From assembly GCA_039720395.1 (NCBI GenBank), contig CM077828.1, forward strand, positions 17,520,264 through 17,584,263: a stretch of DNA of 64,000 nucleotides. Direction: 5' to 3'. Origin of the DNA: Liquidambar formosana (lineage: Eukaryota > Streptophyta > Magnoliopsida > Saxifragales > Altingiaceae). The stretch's first letter is position 1. Each line of letters opens with the position of its first letter. Shown here in pieces: positions 1 to 16,645 of the stretch. The position numbers and the translations under genes are program-made. The notes beneath the pieces are model-generated. The model saw only the letters and a list, made by a program, of their open reading frames with translations. It did not search any database and was not told where the DNA came from.

Positions 1-2350
1 TATATAGCATATTTTCTCTTTTTTCCTCTTTTTTTTTTAGGGGTGAAGCGAAACAAAAGGTATTTCAAACATATCTTTTTTGGAGTTTAAGTCGAAACTC
101 ATCGTTATAAACTCTAGAACAAACATGGGTAATGTCAAGTTTACATCATTAAAGCTCAAGATTGATTTAGCAAAAAACTAAATAATTTAAAATTTTTTTC
201 TTTTTCTTTTTTATATAGATACGAGGATTAATCCCCATAACCTGTCTTTCATCGTTTCGAAATCCATACCTAATACCACCGAACAGGTAAAACAGAGAGA
301 AAAATAATTTTGAAAACCGGGGAAAATGCCACCTCTGGAGCCCTCTAAGGAGGATTGGAAAGTTTTTCATTTTACAAAAAGGACTAAAAGTCTAAGTCGC
401 CGCATTGACCAAATTTGGTCGGGCCACAGTGATGGCTGTGGGAAAGTTGATTACGACACAATGGTGCAAAATTCCACGAAAGGTGGGGTCACAAAATTGT
501 TAAAGACGTAAACTTAGTTCATTTGATTGAAGAATCTTAGCCACTTGAATCTGTCCTTTGTAGACAACCAACTTTTCAGTCCAGCAAATGAAAATTTCCT
601 TTATCACCCAAAAAACTAAAACAATTGAATTACGCAACTAGTCAATTTCACCGATTAATGCATGGCAATATGCCAGTATGGCATTGGTGTGAACAAGTCT
701 ACTATATGCATGGACACTGTGTGGTGAGTTGACCCACAAAGGGAATTAACTGCTCCCGAGTCCCGTTTGACAAGGTGCACACCTGGTCTCTTCGATATTG
801 GATGGTATCCAAGCGCGTAATGAAAAAATTTGGTATTATAATAACATCGTAATGCGTGTAATCACATGATTAATATATTGTCGATCAAACGATGGATTGT
901 GTACCAAATCCTAGCTCAAACGGGAGAGTCAAGCTTATGTTTATTTTATTAAAATATAATAAAATTACTAAGTCCACCGGTTTGATTTTTCGGTTTTGTT
1001 TATGGACTGATGTGATAAATGATTTTATTGTGAAGAATTAGAAACAGGAGCTCATCGTGTAATGGAAAATTGTTAGAAACATCTTCTCATACATTTATCG
1101 ACCATGTGAATGTAATATTTTTCGTAATCAGACAGTGCAGGTTTGACCTGCAATTTAAATGTGTTAAATTAATGGTAGTGCCTCAATTTTATTGTATTTG
1201 TATTTTTTCCCCACATTTATATACTTATGTCTATATCCACTTAACTAGGAATCATATAATTTAGAAGGAATAATATTCATCCTTAATTTCTTTCTTTAAT
1301 AATGTGGTAACAGCCATATCAACTAATGCTTGTTTTTATTTATTTATTTATTTTTTATTCGTGTGTTCTTTAAATGCATGCTACACCAATAGTTATTTAA
1401 AAAAAAAAAAAGAGAAAAAAAATTAGGGAAAAAAATAGGGATTGATAATATACTTGATCCATAATTTAAAAGCCTATTCTAGATGACAAGCCAAACATGG
1501 AAAGTAAATAATCAAAATGCAAAACCTAGCTAGTCAGATATTCTAGAATCCGAATCAAGTTACAGATAAAAAATCACCAACCCAAATATTCTAAACAAGA
1601 TTGGGACGAGGTATACTCAAAACTGACTTGCTTTGGTATCTTTTACATTATAGCACTAATATTTAAAGAGAGTTGCAACCAAATAATAAGAAATCCCATT
1701 GAGAATGATATCATTAACAAATCTTGTAGTTAAACTTTTTTCTATAACACAAAAACGAGTAGTAATCCGCATAATGTGTGAAAAATTCGTTGTTCTATTT
1801 GTATGTATATATATATATATATATATATAATCTAGCAAACATCATATAATTATAAGAATTTGAGTTATAGTTGGAGATAAATAGTGAATAATATGTGATA
1901 ATTTAATTTGAATTTGATGAATCCTAATTTGATTTGGAATTCTAATTTAGTTAATTTCTTGAATGTGAAAGTGCTACATCAAGTTAAAAGTGGGGTAAAA
2001 AAAAATAGTTAATGGGAAAAAAGAATGAATGAGAGCGAGGGAATTCCAAAGAAGCACGCAACATCAGCGTACTGCTGTTTATATAATAGTATAGATTTCA
2101 ACTGGAGTTTCAACTTATAAAACTTTTGAAAAATGGAATCTGAAAACCAACGGTTTCCAAAATGGCACTACAAACCCTCTGGCATGTGACAAAAATAAAT
2201 TGTGCAAGGGCAAAGAAATAGGATATGAAGCTTGTGATCACAAGACAATATAAAAATCAACAAAAATGCTTTAAAAGAACCAAAAAAGATGGCCATGCAT
2301 GAAGAAAAATATATAGTGGCAAGGCCACAGTCGTCTTTTTGTGGCAGAAG

Positions 2351-2394
<44 letters not shown>

Positions 2395-4376
2395 ATTGGA
2401 ATGCCATGGATGGCTAGTGATGGTGTTGTGTGTCCCTCTCCATCTTTAAAGCAAAATTCCTTTGTGGTGTGTCAAATTATGCTTCAACCTTCTATGCTAG
2501 ATTTTCTTTTTAGCTAAAATTAAAATTTTATATCCTTGAATTAATGGTGTTCAAATTGACCTCGAAATGGATCCATGGAAGAAATTTAAAATAGGAACCC
2601 CATGGGATTTGACATATTTTCACCTTTACTGCTATATATATATATATATATTTATGCTGAGAACTTGCCACTAGAAAGCAAACCATCCCATTAACAAAAT
2701 ATTCACCAATTTCTCTCACAGTGTGTGCCATGTTGGAAAGTGAGAAAGGGGCTTCGTCATCCGATGCCGGAGAGTGAAGGAGGAGAGAGTGGAATATAGA
2801 AAGAGAGGGATTTTAGAATTTAGATCATAGAGACATGCATAGCTAGCTATATGAGAGGTTCAATTCGTCCTTTGAGTAAAGGGATAATATAGAAAGTAAC
2901 AAAAGCGTTTCTAGCAATAGCGCGACCCTATAAAATTTACAAGTATATATATATACACACTCGCATATACTGGAACTAAGAAAATTACTTGCAAGTCCAC
3001 CGTCGACAAGTTAAATTGGAGTTCGGATTCAGTGCTGAGTTAAAAAAGCTCAGCACAATGTTGAGGTGATCTCGACCGTTTATCTTGGATTTTGACAGTT
3101 GAGATTAAATGTTGAAAAATATGCTAATGAAAAATATGCTGTTGAAATTACATTTATATATATATATATATATTTGATATGTGGGACATGGGGTTGCACA
3201 TGCCTAAGGGATTAGTTAGGTACAAAGTATTTAGAACCTCTTGATTAAAAAAAATAAAAAAGGAAAAAGAAAAAAAAGAGAAACATATTGTTCATTGTTA
3301 TTGATAGTAGTGCACTTACATAGAGAAATGGGAGAAGTTGGAAGAGTAGGGGTGCTTGTCTAGATGATACAATTCCAGGCTAGAGAGTTATGAGAAAAAT
3401 AAAGAGAAGATTATAAGGGAGATAAGGAGGAAGAAGCAATGTGGTATAGTAAAGTAAGAAATCAATAAAGTAAAGATAAATTTTATGTAGGGCAGAGGGT
3501 TTGCTTTGAAGGAGGCTTCAATTGTTGATTGTAGGTCATTTCAAGTGCAAAGAGCTCTTGATTTATAAGCATTGGGTTTCAATTGTTGCATTTTGAGCTC
3601 AATTTGATCTCGAGATATCTGGTGAGGTTAATGCTTTCTTTACTATAGTTAACTCTCTTTTTTCACTATAGTGGTTAATGATTGTCTTCCCATATGATCT
3701 TTACACATAATGTACAAATGCATCTTCTATATACTAGATCCGCCAAGATCTTTGCCATTAGATCTAAGGCCAAAGGTAAATTTCTTTATATTTTATTATT
3801 ATTATTATTATATTTTTTAAAGACCAGTAAAAGCATTCAAATCTTCGATTTGGCTAATTACTTAAAATATAGATGAATCAACTACCCATTTTATATCAAT
3901 TAACAACCAAGGTAAACAAGAGACAACACTTTTGTGTGCCTTGCATTATGGTGATTAATGGGGGTCATAATTATTAAATGTGTAAACTATCTTGGAAGAC
4001 ATTGTAACCATTTTTTTCTTTGGGAGGATCCATTAAAAAGGGCTAAAACATTAAAGGGTTAAAAGAAAAAACGCAGGACTAGTATGGAAAAGCAGACTTA
4101 AAGAGAGCATAAAATGAAAATACACTAAAATACAAACACTTGGAAAGCAACCTCCAACCACAAGAGCAACCACCAGGTAACTCGTTACAGCCGAACCTAT
4201 CAACCCGATTAACCCGCTCTGGTTTACTCTATAGATACACAGCCACAGAGAACACAAGCAAGAACTTTGTTTACGTTCACACCACTGTCTATTTGGCTCC
4301 CATACGAGGTCGTACGATTGGGTGAATTGAGCTAGATAAAGAGCCTTGATATTTCCACCGCTCGCTTGATGCCTTC
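1..4376. other. Intergenic region upstream of kinase copy A
   Basis: I see no gene here. The DNA is AT-rich with (TA)n tracts at about 1806-1828, 2352-2390 and 2633-2650. The only open frames are short and run through these repeats. A perfect 8-bp inverted repeat (GTGCTGAG/CTCAGCAC, 3032-3056) is shared with copy B. A TATA-like stretch (TATAGATA, about 4230) lies about 145 bases before the kinase start and could be its core promoter; this is inference. Copy B carries a 1-kb MULE-like insertion at the point matching about 611. Confidence 0.6.
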
Positions 4377-7918
<3,542 letters not shown>

Positions 7919-10900
7919 CCTCCATTTATATTCTGTAAATTTTAACCATCTCCATTTATCCTTTGTAAAGCAATTTTCTTTAGACAAATGAATTATATTT
8001 TATAAATGTAGAAATTTTATTTATTTTTTTCTTCATCAAAAAAAAAAAAAAATTCTATGTTTATAAAGTATAATTCATTTTTCTATTTTGTTTTGCAATA
8101 TAATCATTTTCTGTATTAGAGTTACTAGAATATAAAGATGTTTCATGATGTGTGTGTGTGACTATTTGCTGTATTAGAGTTACTAGAATATGAAGATGCC
8201 TTACTGTGTGTGTCAATGTCTAGCCAATTCTAATGGCCCAGAGTTCTTCAGCAAGTTTTGAAGACACCTCTTCAAAATCCAATTTATTCTCAGCCTTCCA
8301 AATCATTTCAATCACCTAGACTTCAAATTATATCGTTAAGATTACTATGGAGATATTAAATTACGAACATATTACTTAAAAATTAAAATTAAAATAAGCA
8401 AAACAGCCTGAACTAATGGACCAATAACTTAAGAACTATATATGAATTGGGAAAGAAGCATATGAGAAGATTGAGTTTGCGTTATCGATTAATTAATTCC
8501 CTGAAGCAGACTTGGGTTTTTTGAAATCAAAGTTGCGCAATTAAGACACCTGACACCAGACAGTATTTATTCCCCATTTACACCCAATTATGAATCTTTT
8601 ATTTTATTTTATTTATTAATTTTTTTTGGGCCACATGAAATTCAAGATCACAATAATGTATCTGTAAATTTATTTTTTTTTTTTTTGGGTGCTATCTAAA
8701 ACTTGTACTTGCTTCAGTAAACTAATAAAAAGAAATCCATTTTTTGGAAAAGTTTTTTCATATGCTCTATTTATAATTCCTGTGAAGGGAATCTCACATG
8801 TGGTGGGGTTTAGTACAAGAGACCATTAGATTCTTTCCATAAAAATAACTAATTAGTAATATGAAGAATATTCTCCTATGGAAAAAGATAAACTAAATGG
8901 TAACAATTTGGCTGTAATTTGGATGGGTCAAACTTGAGCAAGGGTGAGTTTAGAGAAAAATTTATGTGTAATTATGATATAATTAATGTGGTATCACGAA
9001 CCAATGAGAGTAGAATAAAGTGAAATTATTAAAGTATTTTTTAATCTTACAATCCTACTTTATTACACTCCTATTGGTCCGAGACACCATGTGGCCGTGT
9101 CACAGTTATATGAAAGACTTGGTGAAGCCCCTAGTGCTGATGTAATAGTGAGGAAATATGAAAAAAATGATAAAAATAGGATAAGTTAGAGGTTCAAACC
9201 TTTCTCAATGTACCAAATAAAAAAAAGACTCACTCGATGAGTTTTTCATTCTGAACAGTAACTTGCAAGGTTTTAATTAACTAATTAAAACATTTGTCAG
9301 TTGGTATATTATTTAGTTATTTTTAAAATAATTGGCCCATTTTAAAATTATTCTGTTTTGGTAGCCCGATTGTGCAAGTTTCCCTATTTTATTCTTGTGA
9401 AAATAGTTTAACCACTAGACAAGAGTCCGCCAATTGCCACCAACACAAGAGTAGAGTCAAAAAAATAAAAAATAAAAAATAAATGTCGATACCCCATAGA
9501 CTACGGAAGATTACTTTAGATGAATAAAATATTATTTTAGTTATTAATTTTTCGATGAAAATATTTTAGTATTCTTCATAGATTCGGGTCCTTGTACCCT
9601 TTAATCTTGTTACTAGACAAAAGTAATCCACTCCGCTTCTCATCATAGACGCCTGTTGTCTACATTTTTTTTCTCCTTTTCCCCCCTTTTTTTGTTTAAA
9701 AAATAAATATTATCTCTTTAGTAAGATGAGGATCTTATTCAACTGCATCTCATGTAATACTTAAGTGTTAGGAATCTATTAATGACCTTGTAGTTTAGTG
9801 GTATTTTTCTTTTTTATATGAGTAAAGATTGTAAATTCAAATTTTAAGATAGCTATGATTTTTTATTTTTTATTTTATTTTTGGGGTTTCAGAATACCCC
9901 TAACCATTAAGGGTATCTCAAAACTTGAACTTATAACAATCCATTTATAAATTGATGTAATGAATTTTTAAATCATATTACCTTTAAGAAAAAAGTGTTA
10001 CAAACTCTTAAAATGATTCATGGTAGCATTTTTGTCACTATTCGATGATCATCTATGGTTTCTTACTATAGATCCATGTCCATAAAATCATTGCCTTCTA
10101 TTATTTATTTATTTATTTTTGGTAACATATTCCCTATCTCATGGCCCTTTTTTATTTTTTTTGACACACTCACTTGAGGGAAGTTGAAATTACAATCTTG
10201 ACCAAACACTCCCCTTAAGGGTAAGACTAGCCATTGGAGCTACAAACCCGTTGACAAATCATTGCTTTCTAAGCATTTTGACATACACAAGTTTGAGTTC
10301 AATTCTTTCCCTATACTAAATGGAAAAATGTTAAACAATCAAATACTAATGACATGCTTCCTACTCTCACACGAGGAAGAAACCACGGACTATTTAGACC
10401 CGTGCTATAAATGTAATCAATTCTACCTTTTTGAATCTATAATTATATTGTACAAATGTCAAAACATTTGGGGTTGAATTTTTAATTTGTAAGCCTTATT
10501 TGGCTGTACAATGAAATGGTCCCCAATTTTTTTCCCCCACTTTTAATGGGTATAGACAAGAAATCAATCACTTATATTTTCAGGGAATTTGACATGATTG
10601 AAGCCAACACATGTTATGTATTTAGTCATCAATAATTCCCATAATGTGTATAGGTTGAATAATTTTTCTTCTTCAATTCAGAAACATAATACAACTGTTT
10701 TGCTCTTTTTTAATCTTTTAATTATTGAATAATTAAATAAATAGTTTTAATTTTTAAAATTTTTTTTAAAGACAAAGGATGACACTAGAAGTCAAAATAA
10801 AATTATAAAATTTTTTTAATCTTGTCTTAGATAATATAGCTAACAACTAACTAGATAAGTGTACAAACAAGTTCCCACTCACTAAAATAAAATAAAAAAA

Positions 10901-11595
10901 TGAAAAAAAAAAAGTTATATGACATCAAGGATAATATAGGAAAGATATCGTAATTGTATACATTTATAAATTAGTTCCAAACAATAGAATGAATAGGATA
11001 AAATTGAACTATATTTCTATCTATTTTATTCCATATAGGTGAAATAGAATTCTAAATCTATCCTACTAATATCAATTTTATACAATTTACAATTGATTCT
11101 GAACGGATGTGAGAAAAGGAAGGCGATATGGTACTCTAATCTAGTAATCTACTCTGCAAAAACATTATTATAACCACCGTCCACCCCTTGTCTTTTTCTG
11201 GTAAAATGATTGGTCCGGTTAAGGTAAATAATTATATATCAATACAAATGATTACCAATTCTCTAATATATGACTTCTAACTTAATGTAATTTACTATGA
11301 TATATTGATATGTAATTATTTATCCATAATCGAATCCATCTGTAAGTTTCCTTAAAAAGTTATTTTAGGCCAGACTTTGTGGTTTGTACTTTCCCCCTAG
11401 ACTCCGTAGTCAAGTGAGTCAACTCCTACTGTTCATTGGCTCAGTGTCTCCATCACTACTGACTTCCAACCCGTAAGGGAGAGAGAGACAGAGAGGAGAG
11501 AGAGGATCTCTCTCTCAAAATCTCACTCTAGATCCCAGCAACAAAAGCTAGTAATTAAACTAGCCATTTAAAGTAGGGTCATAAATTAAAGAGAG
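7919..11595. other. Intergenic region between kinase and M50B gene, copy A
   Basis: I see no gene. The first part should hold the kinase 3' UTR. A foldback element lies at about 8972-9112. A possible tRNA-derived SINE starts near 9783: it has an A-box-like TAGTTTAGTGG at about 9792 and a B-box-like GTAAATTCAAATT at about 9832. A second SINE-like piece may lie inverted at about 10150-10250. The open frame 10262-10477 is kept in copy B but matches nothing I recognise. A GA-rich stretch at 11477-11510 probably belongs to the 5' UTR of the next gene. Confidence 0.5.
8972..9112. mobile_element. Foldback MITE-like element, copy A
   Basis: The two halves are imperfect inverted copies: the left arm contains TGGTATCACGAACCAATGAG and the right arm, read in reverse, contains GTGTCTCGGACCAATAGGAG followed by TAATAAAG. 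A similar arm appears near 20940-20990 (GGTATCACAAGCCAATC), so it belongs to a small family. No clear target duplication was found. The copy B equivalent starts near 47100 and lies beside a MULE end fragment. Confidence 0.45.
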
Positions 11596-14500
11596 ATGCT
11601 CAATTGGGAGCTCAAGAATTGCTGCAATCATGATCAGGTGGTGTTTCTGACCACTATATCCATCTGCACTGTAGTCATCCTCGCGGTATGTTTTCCTTCT
11701 TCTTCTTCTTCTTCTCTTTCACTTTCATGGGTTGCTTCTCTTCTTCATCAAATCTTCACCAGCAATTTGAACACCCACTTGTATTTGATTAATGAGACAC
11801 CTCTTTATAATCAAGGGTAGATAAAATTGCCTATTTATTTTTTCATTTTTTTCAACTGGTTTGAGATGGGTGGAAGGGCAGGGGACGTGCTCCATTTATC
11901 AAAATCTTTTTTTTTTGGGTGGGTTGAGGGGATGGGGTTGGTGCTCAAAAGACAGACGGTTCTTTCTATGTTCATGTATTTGATTTTGTGGCATACTGAT
12001 GGCATTATTTCAGAGAAATGTAAAATGGGTTTTTTTTTAGTTTATTCATGCGTTTGGTTTTGTGGCACACTAATGGCAGTACTACATAGAAATTCAAATG
12101 GGTCTTCTTAGTTTAGTTGAGTTTGTTTCTGCATTTATTCGGAATGCAGTGGGCTATGCCGAACAGCCGAAGGATTTCATTGCTGCTGTGAATTCTTGGC
12201 GCAGCAGGAGCAGTAAGAAAGAGGCGTTAAGGGTGTGGAAAATTGTTCCCCTTGCCATCTTCTGGGTTGTTTGGTCTGAGCGTAATAATAGAACTTTTAA
12301 TGATAGAGAAAACACAGTGTTAGATTTAGAAGCACATATTGCTGACCTTCTTTTTGCTTGGGGCGATACGTCTAATTTTTGTTTGCGTTTGCCTCGTTTA
12401 GCTTTTTTGGATAGCCTAGCCCTTTAGCTTATCTGTATACCACTAGTGTACAGGGGCTGGTTTTTAGTTTTTGTATATGCACTTTTGCGCTTTTTGTTTA
12501 TAATAAATTTTTACTTCATCAAAAAAAAAAAGAAAAAAAAGAAAAAAAAGGAGTTTGTTTCTGAGTGGCCCTTTATGTTTCTGTCTAAATTGGACATAAA
12601 TAAAAGCTTAATTGTGCGTTTGTGACTTTTAGATTGAAGGGCATAACTATTTGAAGAAATGGTTCAGGGACGCAGTAATGTGATCCCTTAAAAATAAATA
12701 TGTATATATAAATATATAATATAAAAAATTTCAAGTGAAGGGTTATAAGCTTCAAAAGTTAGCACCCAAACATCAATTCAAGTCTTTCTTGGTTTTAGAA
12801 GTTCTGAGTTCGACTTTGGTTGAACTTACGTCACTCTAAAATTCAATCTGAGTGGTGGAATTCTGTGGATGATTAAGAGGGTTTCAAGACTTTGTTCAAG
12901 ATTCTCTTCTTTACATCCTTTGGAATTTGTTTGTCTGTTAATTCTTACAAGACGTACTTTATGCAAGCTATTTCATTAGTGTCAATCTTTGTTTGTTCCT
13001 TGTAGCTCTGGAGGACGATATTTCTTAGACCATTTAAGCTCATCACTGTTTTTCTTCATGAGGCGAGCCATGCTGTTGCTTGTAAACTTACGTGTGGCCA
13101 TGTAAGAAAATCTGTTTCTTCCTTTAATTTTCATATATGATAATATGAAATGCATATTCCTGGTTTTGGTGTATCACACATGAGTGCTTGACTTTATAAG
13201 TGTTGAATCTTTATGTACTATGCTTATTCTGAGACAAATGGATAGTGTGAATATCCCCATATATAATTCTGTTAACTTTATAGCACAATTGGAATCCATG
13301 GATAAAATGCAATGTATTGCTTATGATGTAAATCAATGTAGTGCACTTCCCTTGTTTTGCATGTGATATGAATTAGATAAGTGGAGACTGGAGAGAAATG
13401 TACATGTATAATTTTCTTGGACAGGACTGTACTATTCACATTGGAAGAAGGTAAGTTTCAGTGTTATGTCTCTTTCCTTAAGAATCCATTTATCTCAAGT
13501 CATTTCATTTTGACAAACGCTCTTAGTAGATGACTAACTCTTATCATACTGCTAAAATTGTTGAATTCATTGGTGGTTGTTCATGCCATTTGATACTAGT
13601 TTGAATTTGGGGAACTTTAGTCTTTTACTGAGTGTCCAGATCTTGTGTTAGGAGCAAGAGCGACAATAGGAGCGGCAGCGTCAGATGCTACATTAAAATG
13701 CCCTTAGGTCCAGAGTGTGGATGTGTACCCGATTGTATGTAAAAGACACACACACACACACAAATATATTGGTATGATACATGCATGTATTGTTAATATG
13801 AGGTGGAATGTATTCCTAAATTCAATCGGGAAGGGGTCAAAATGTAATGATGTTCTCACCCATTCCATGCCAGTATCTAGGTAGATCTGTGTACTAGTTA
13901 CCTCTTTATCTAGGTAAATCTGTGTAACAAGTAACTGTGTACTAGTTACCTCTTTATATAAAAATTTACTCCCACCCGTTTAGAGCAAAAGTCAAGACTA
14001 GAGACAAAGATCAAACCCCTGAAGGATTTGGGCATCCCATATGGAAGGATCTGGGTCTGCATGAAAATTGAAGCTTTTCAATTTATTTTTATTAATTGGA
14101 ATATGCTTCTCCATTGAGTTTAACTTAGAATGAAATCGTTGATGAACCTTACTATCACCATATGCCAATATTGTTAAATTGTAAATTGCTTCTTAAGAAA
14201 TTAACTCTTTGGATTCTTAGTTAATTGAACAATTTAATTATACTTTAGGGCACAAAACAATCTGTTTCCAATTTTATCATGAACCAGCTCAGTTGCCAAT
14301 TAGATTGTAATCTCATCTTGCTATGTTATTGCTAATTTTGTAGTTCTGATATCACAATCTGATTTCATAGACTTATCCAAAAAAGAAAAAGAAAAAAAAG
14401 AAATCTGATTTCATAGGAGAGACAACTTGTCTCCATGATAGACCTCCCATCTATACAAAGAGAACATTTGATAAACTTTTACTACTGTCCTATTTGCTTA

Positions 14501-16256
14501 ATTTTACAATGTTCTGGCTAGATATAGCATTGATGTTTTTGGTGGTGCATTCAAACAATGCTCAAGGGCTAAGGCATTAGGTGCATTGGTGATAAGTGAT
14601 ATCCTAACCTTTTAATGCATTGTATTTTATTTTATGTGTTCTGATATACTAGATATGCAGGTGGAGGGAATCCAGGTTCATGCAGATGAAGGTGGAACCA
14701 CACAAACACGTGGCGGTGTATACTGGTTGATCTTGCCAGCTGGATGTAGTTTCTTTAGTCCCTGTTTCTTGATTTGTTTTTGGTCTCATCTAAATGCAAT
14801 TCTAGCTTCATGCAGCAATAGTGAAACAGAAATATCCAAATGCATGCTTGGGTGTGACATTATTCACTTCATTTATCCATCCATGATTCTACGTGATGGT
14901 TTTTTATGTTTTAAATTTAGTATCTTTGGTATCAATTCAAGTTATTTCTTTGTGAGATTCTGAATATATATTTGGAATTAATGCATTTTTTTTTTTAAAT
15001 TGTGGCATTCCAGATCTTGGTTCATCATTCTGGGGAATGGTTTTGATACTGGCATCAACAAATCTTCTTACTGCGAGAATTGCTGCAGGATGTTTTGCTG
15101 TTGCTTTACTTGTTGTACTCTTTGTAGCTAAAAATGTAAGTAGTTGTGAACCTCAAAAACCTATTTGTATTCCATATTTCTTGTACGGCTGCTAAAATCT
15201 ACTTATAACGATATTTGGAATCCACATGGAAATGCCTATTTCCCCTGCAATTGAATGCTCATCAAGTAAATGAAGTTGACACTTAATTGATTATAAAATA
15301 CAAATATGCTGTATTCTTGAAATCATGAACTTATTCTATTCTAATTAAGTGTTAAAAAATACAAAGAAATTCAGTATAAGTATTTGTTATTATTATTATT
15401 ATTATTATTTATTGTTCTGAGGATGTAGTCAGTCATACTATATTAAAATCTGTTGTTTGTATTACTGCTTGATATCTTCTATTGTTAATCAAACAGTGGA
15501 CGCTTCGAGGACTTTGTATTGGTATGTTTTTTCATGATCTGGATAAATCTTGCTCCCTATAACACATGCTATTTTATTTTTTTGATATGATTGATGTTTA
15601 TGTGTTTAGTCTTCAGGGTTTATCATTTTCCTTGGTGTCATTTGGGTTCTGCTAGAAACAACAAAAGTCCGCATACTTCGGTACATAATTCTCTTCATTG
15701 GTAAATGCTATTTCTCTTTCTGTATTGTTCAGTAATTGGCAGTATCATGCATATTTTTAAGTTACTTGGATGATAGAATTGTTGCTTACGTCTTTTCTGG
15801 CAAATTACAGGTGTAATGAACAGTCTGTTTTCAGTTTATGGTATAGTTTTGAACCAACCCACAAAATTAATTTTTCAATTTAATTTTCAGTCTATGGAAT
15901 TATAAATTTCCATTAATGTGCATGTAATGCCGCAGATATATATGATGATCTGATATCCCGTAGAGTTCATTCTAGTGATGCTGAGAAGTTTGCAGAAGTT
16001 TGTCCTTGCCCTTGTAATGGTGTTGGCTGGGGTGTTATCTGGTGAGCATTTTAGTGTTGAGAAGATCCCCAAATTGCTGATTTCTACCGGAAGTCTTTTT
16101 TCTTCTTTGTTGAACTAACAAGAGGTACTTTGATATTTCTATATTTATATCAAGATGCTTTGCTCCCTAATTATGATGAACTCTATTTGCAGGGGCTTAA
16201 TATCTTTCTTATTTCTTTGTGGAGCCATGTACCTTGGTCTTGTGATCTTGTCTTGA
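11596..16256 (+). CDS. Plant peptidase M50B-like membrane protein, copy A
   Basis: Nine exons: 11596-11685, 13006-13101, 14661-14745, 15014-15135, 15497-15521, 15617-15700, 15811-15840, 15936-16041 and 16193-16256. All junctions are GT-AG and the frame is consistent, giving 233 aa. The protein is hydrophobic, with several membrane segments, and has the zinc-metallopeptidase signature HEASH (48-52) in a helix followed by CKLTCG. This fits the M50B-like family of intramembrane metallopeptidase homologues (PF13398 type). A conserved C-terminal region contains SVYDIYDDLISRRVHSSDAE and a CPCPC cluster. I could not point to the third zinc ligand, so protease activity is unproven. Copy B differs by two residues noted in exon 6 (LLETT/LQETT and ILRYI/ILQYI). 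Intron 1 carries a truncated LINE. The stop is followed at once by a good donor (GGTACATT), so a 3' UTR intron is possible. Confidence 0.92.
12132..12550 (+). mobile_element. 5'-truncated LINE-1 with 13-bp target duplication, M50B intron 1, copy A
   Basis: The piece encodes the LINE reverse-transcriptase tail (VPLAIFWVVWSERNNRTFND), then a short 3' UTR and an A-rich tail at about 12521-12550. Its insertion site is precise: GAGTTTGTTTCTG occurs at 12119-12131 and again at 12551-12563. The open frame starting at 12098 begins in host intron and runs into the LINE, so its first residues are not LINE protein. The same insertion, with the same target duplication, is in copy B, so it predates the duplication. 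Confidence 0.9.
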
Positions 16257-16614
16257 GGTACATTCTTCTTTAATCATTCATTTTTCTTTTATTAGTTTGC
16301 TGAAAATTATTTTAAGCATGACTTGGTCAGCATTTGGACATCAGCTATTTGGAGGTTTTATAGAAATGAATCATTCCAATAAGTATCATCTAGTATTTGA
16401 ATGCAGAAGTTAAATTCATTGGATGGGATCATCAGCATGATCACTGAAATGATATATAAAAAATATATTATATAGAAATAGGGTCGTTTCATGGGAAATT
16501 TGAGGTTCGTTATGGAGATCTTTAAATGATCTTGTTTTAAATGAGTGCTCAGAAAATTAAATAGGCTTATTTATAGGCCATAAGAAATAGTGGATTCATT
16601 TCAAATGCCATGTG

Positions 16615-16645
<31 letters not shown>

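Noticed and set aside
12098..12131. N-terminal part (MGLLSLVEFVS) of a 109-codon frame as a host protein
   Set aside because: It is intron sequence and target duplication fused by chance to the inserted LINE frame.
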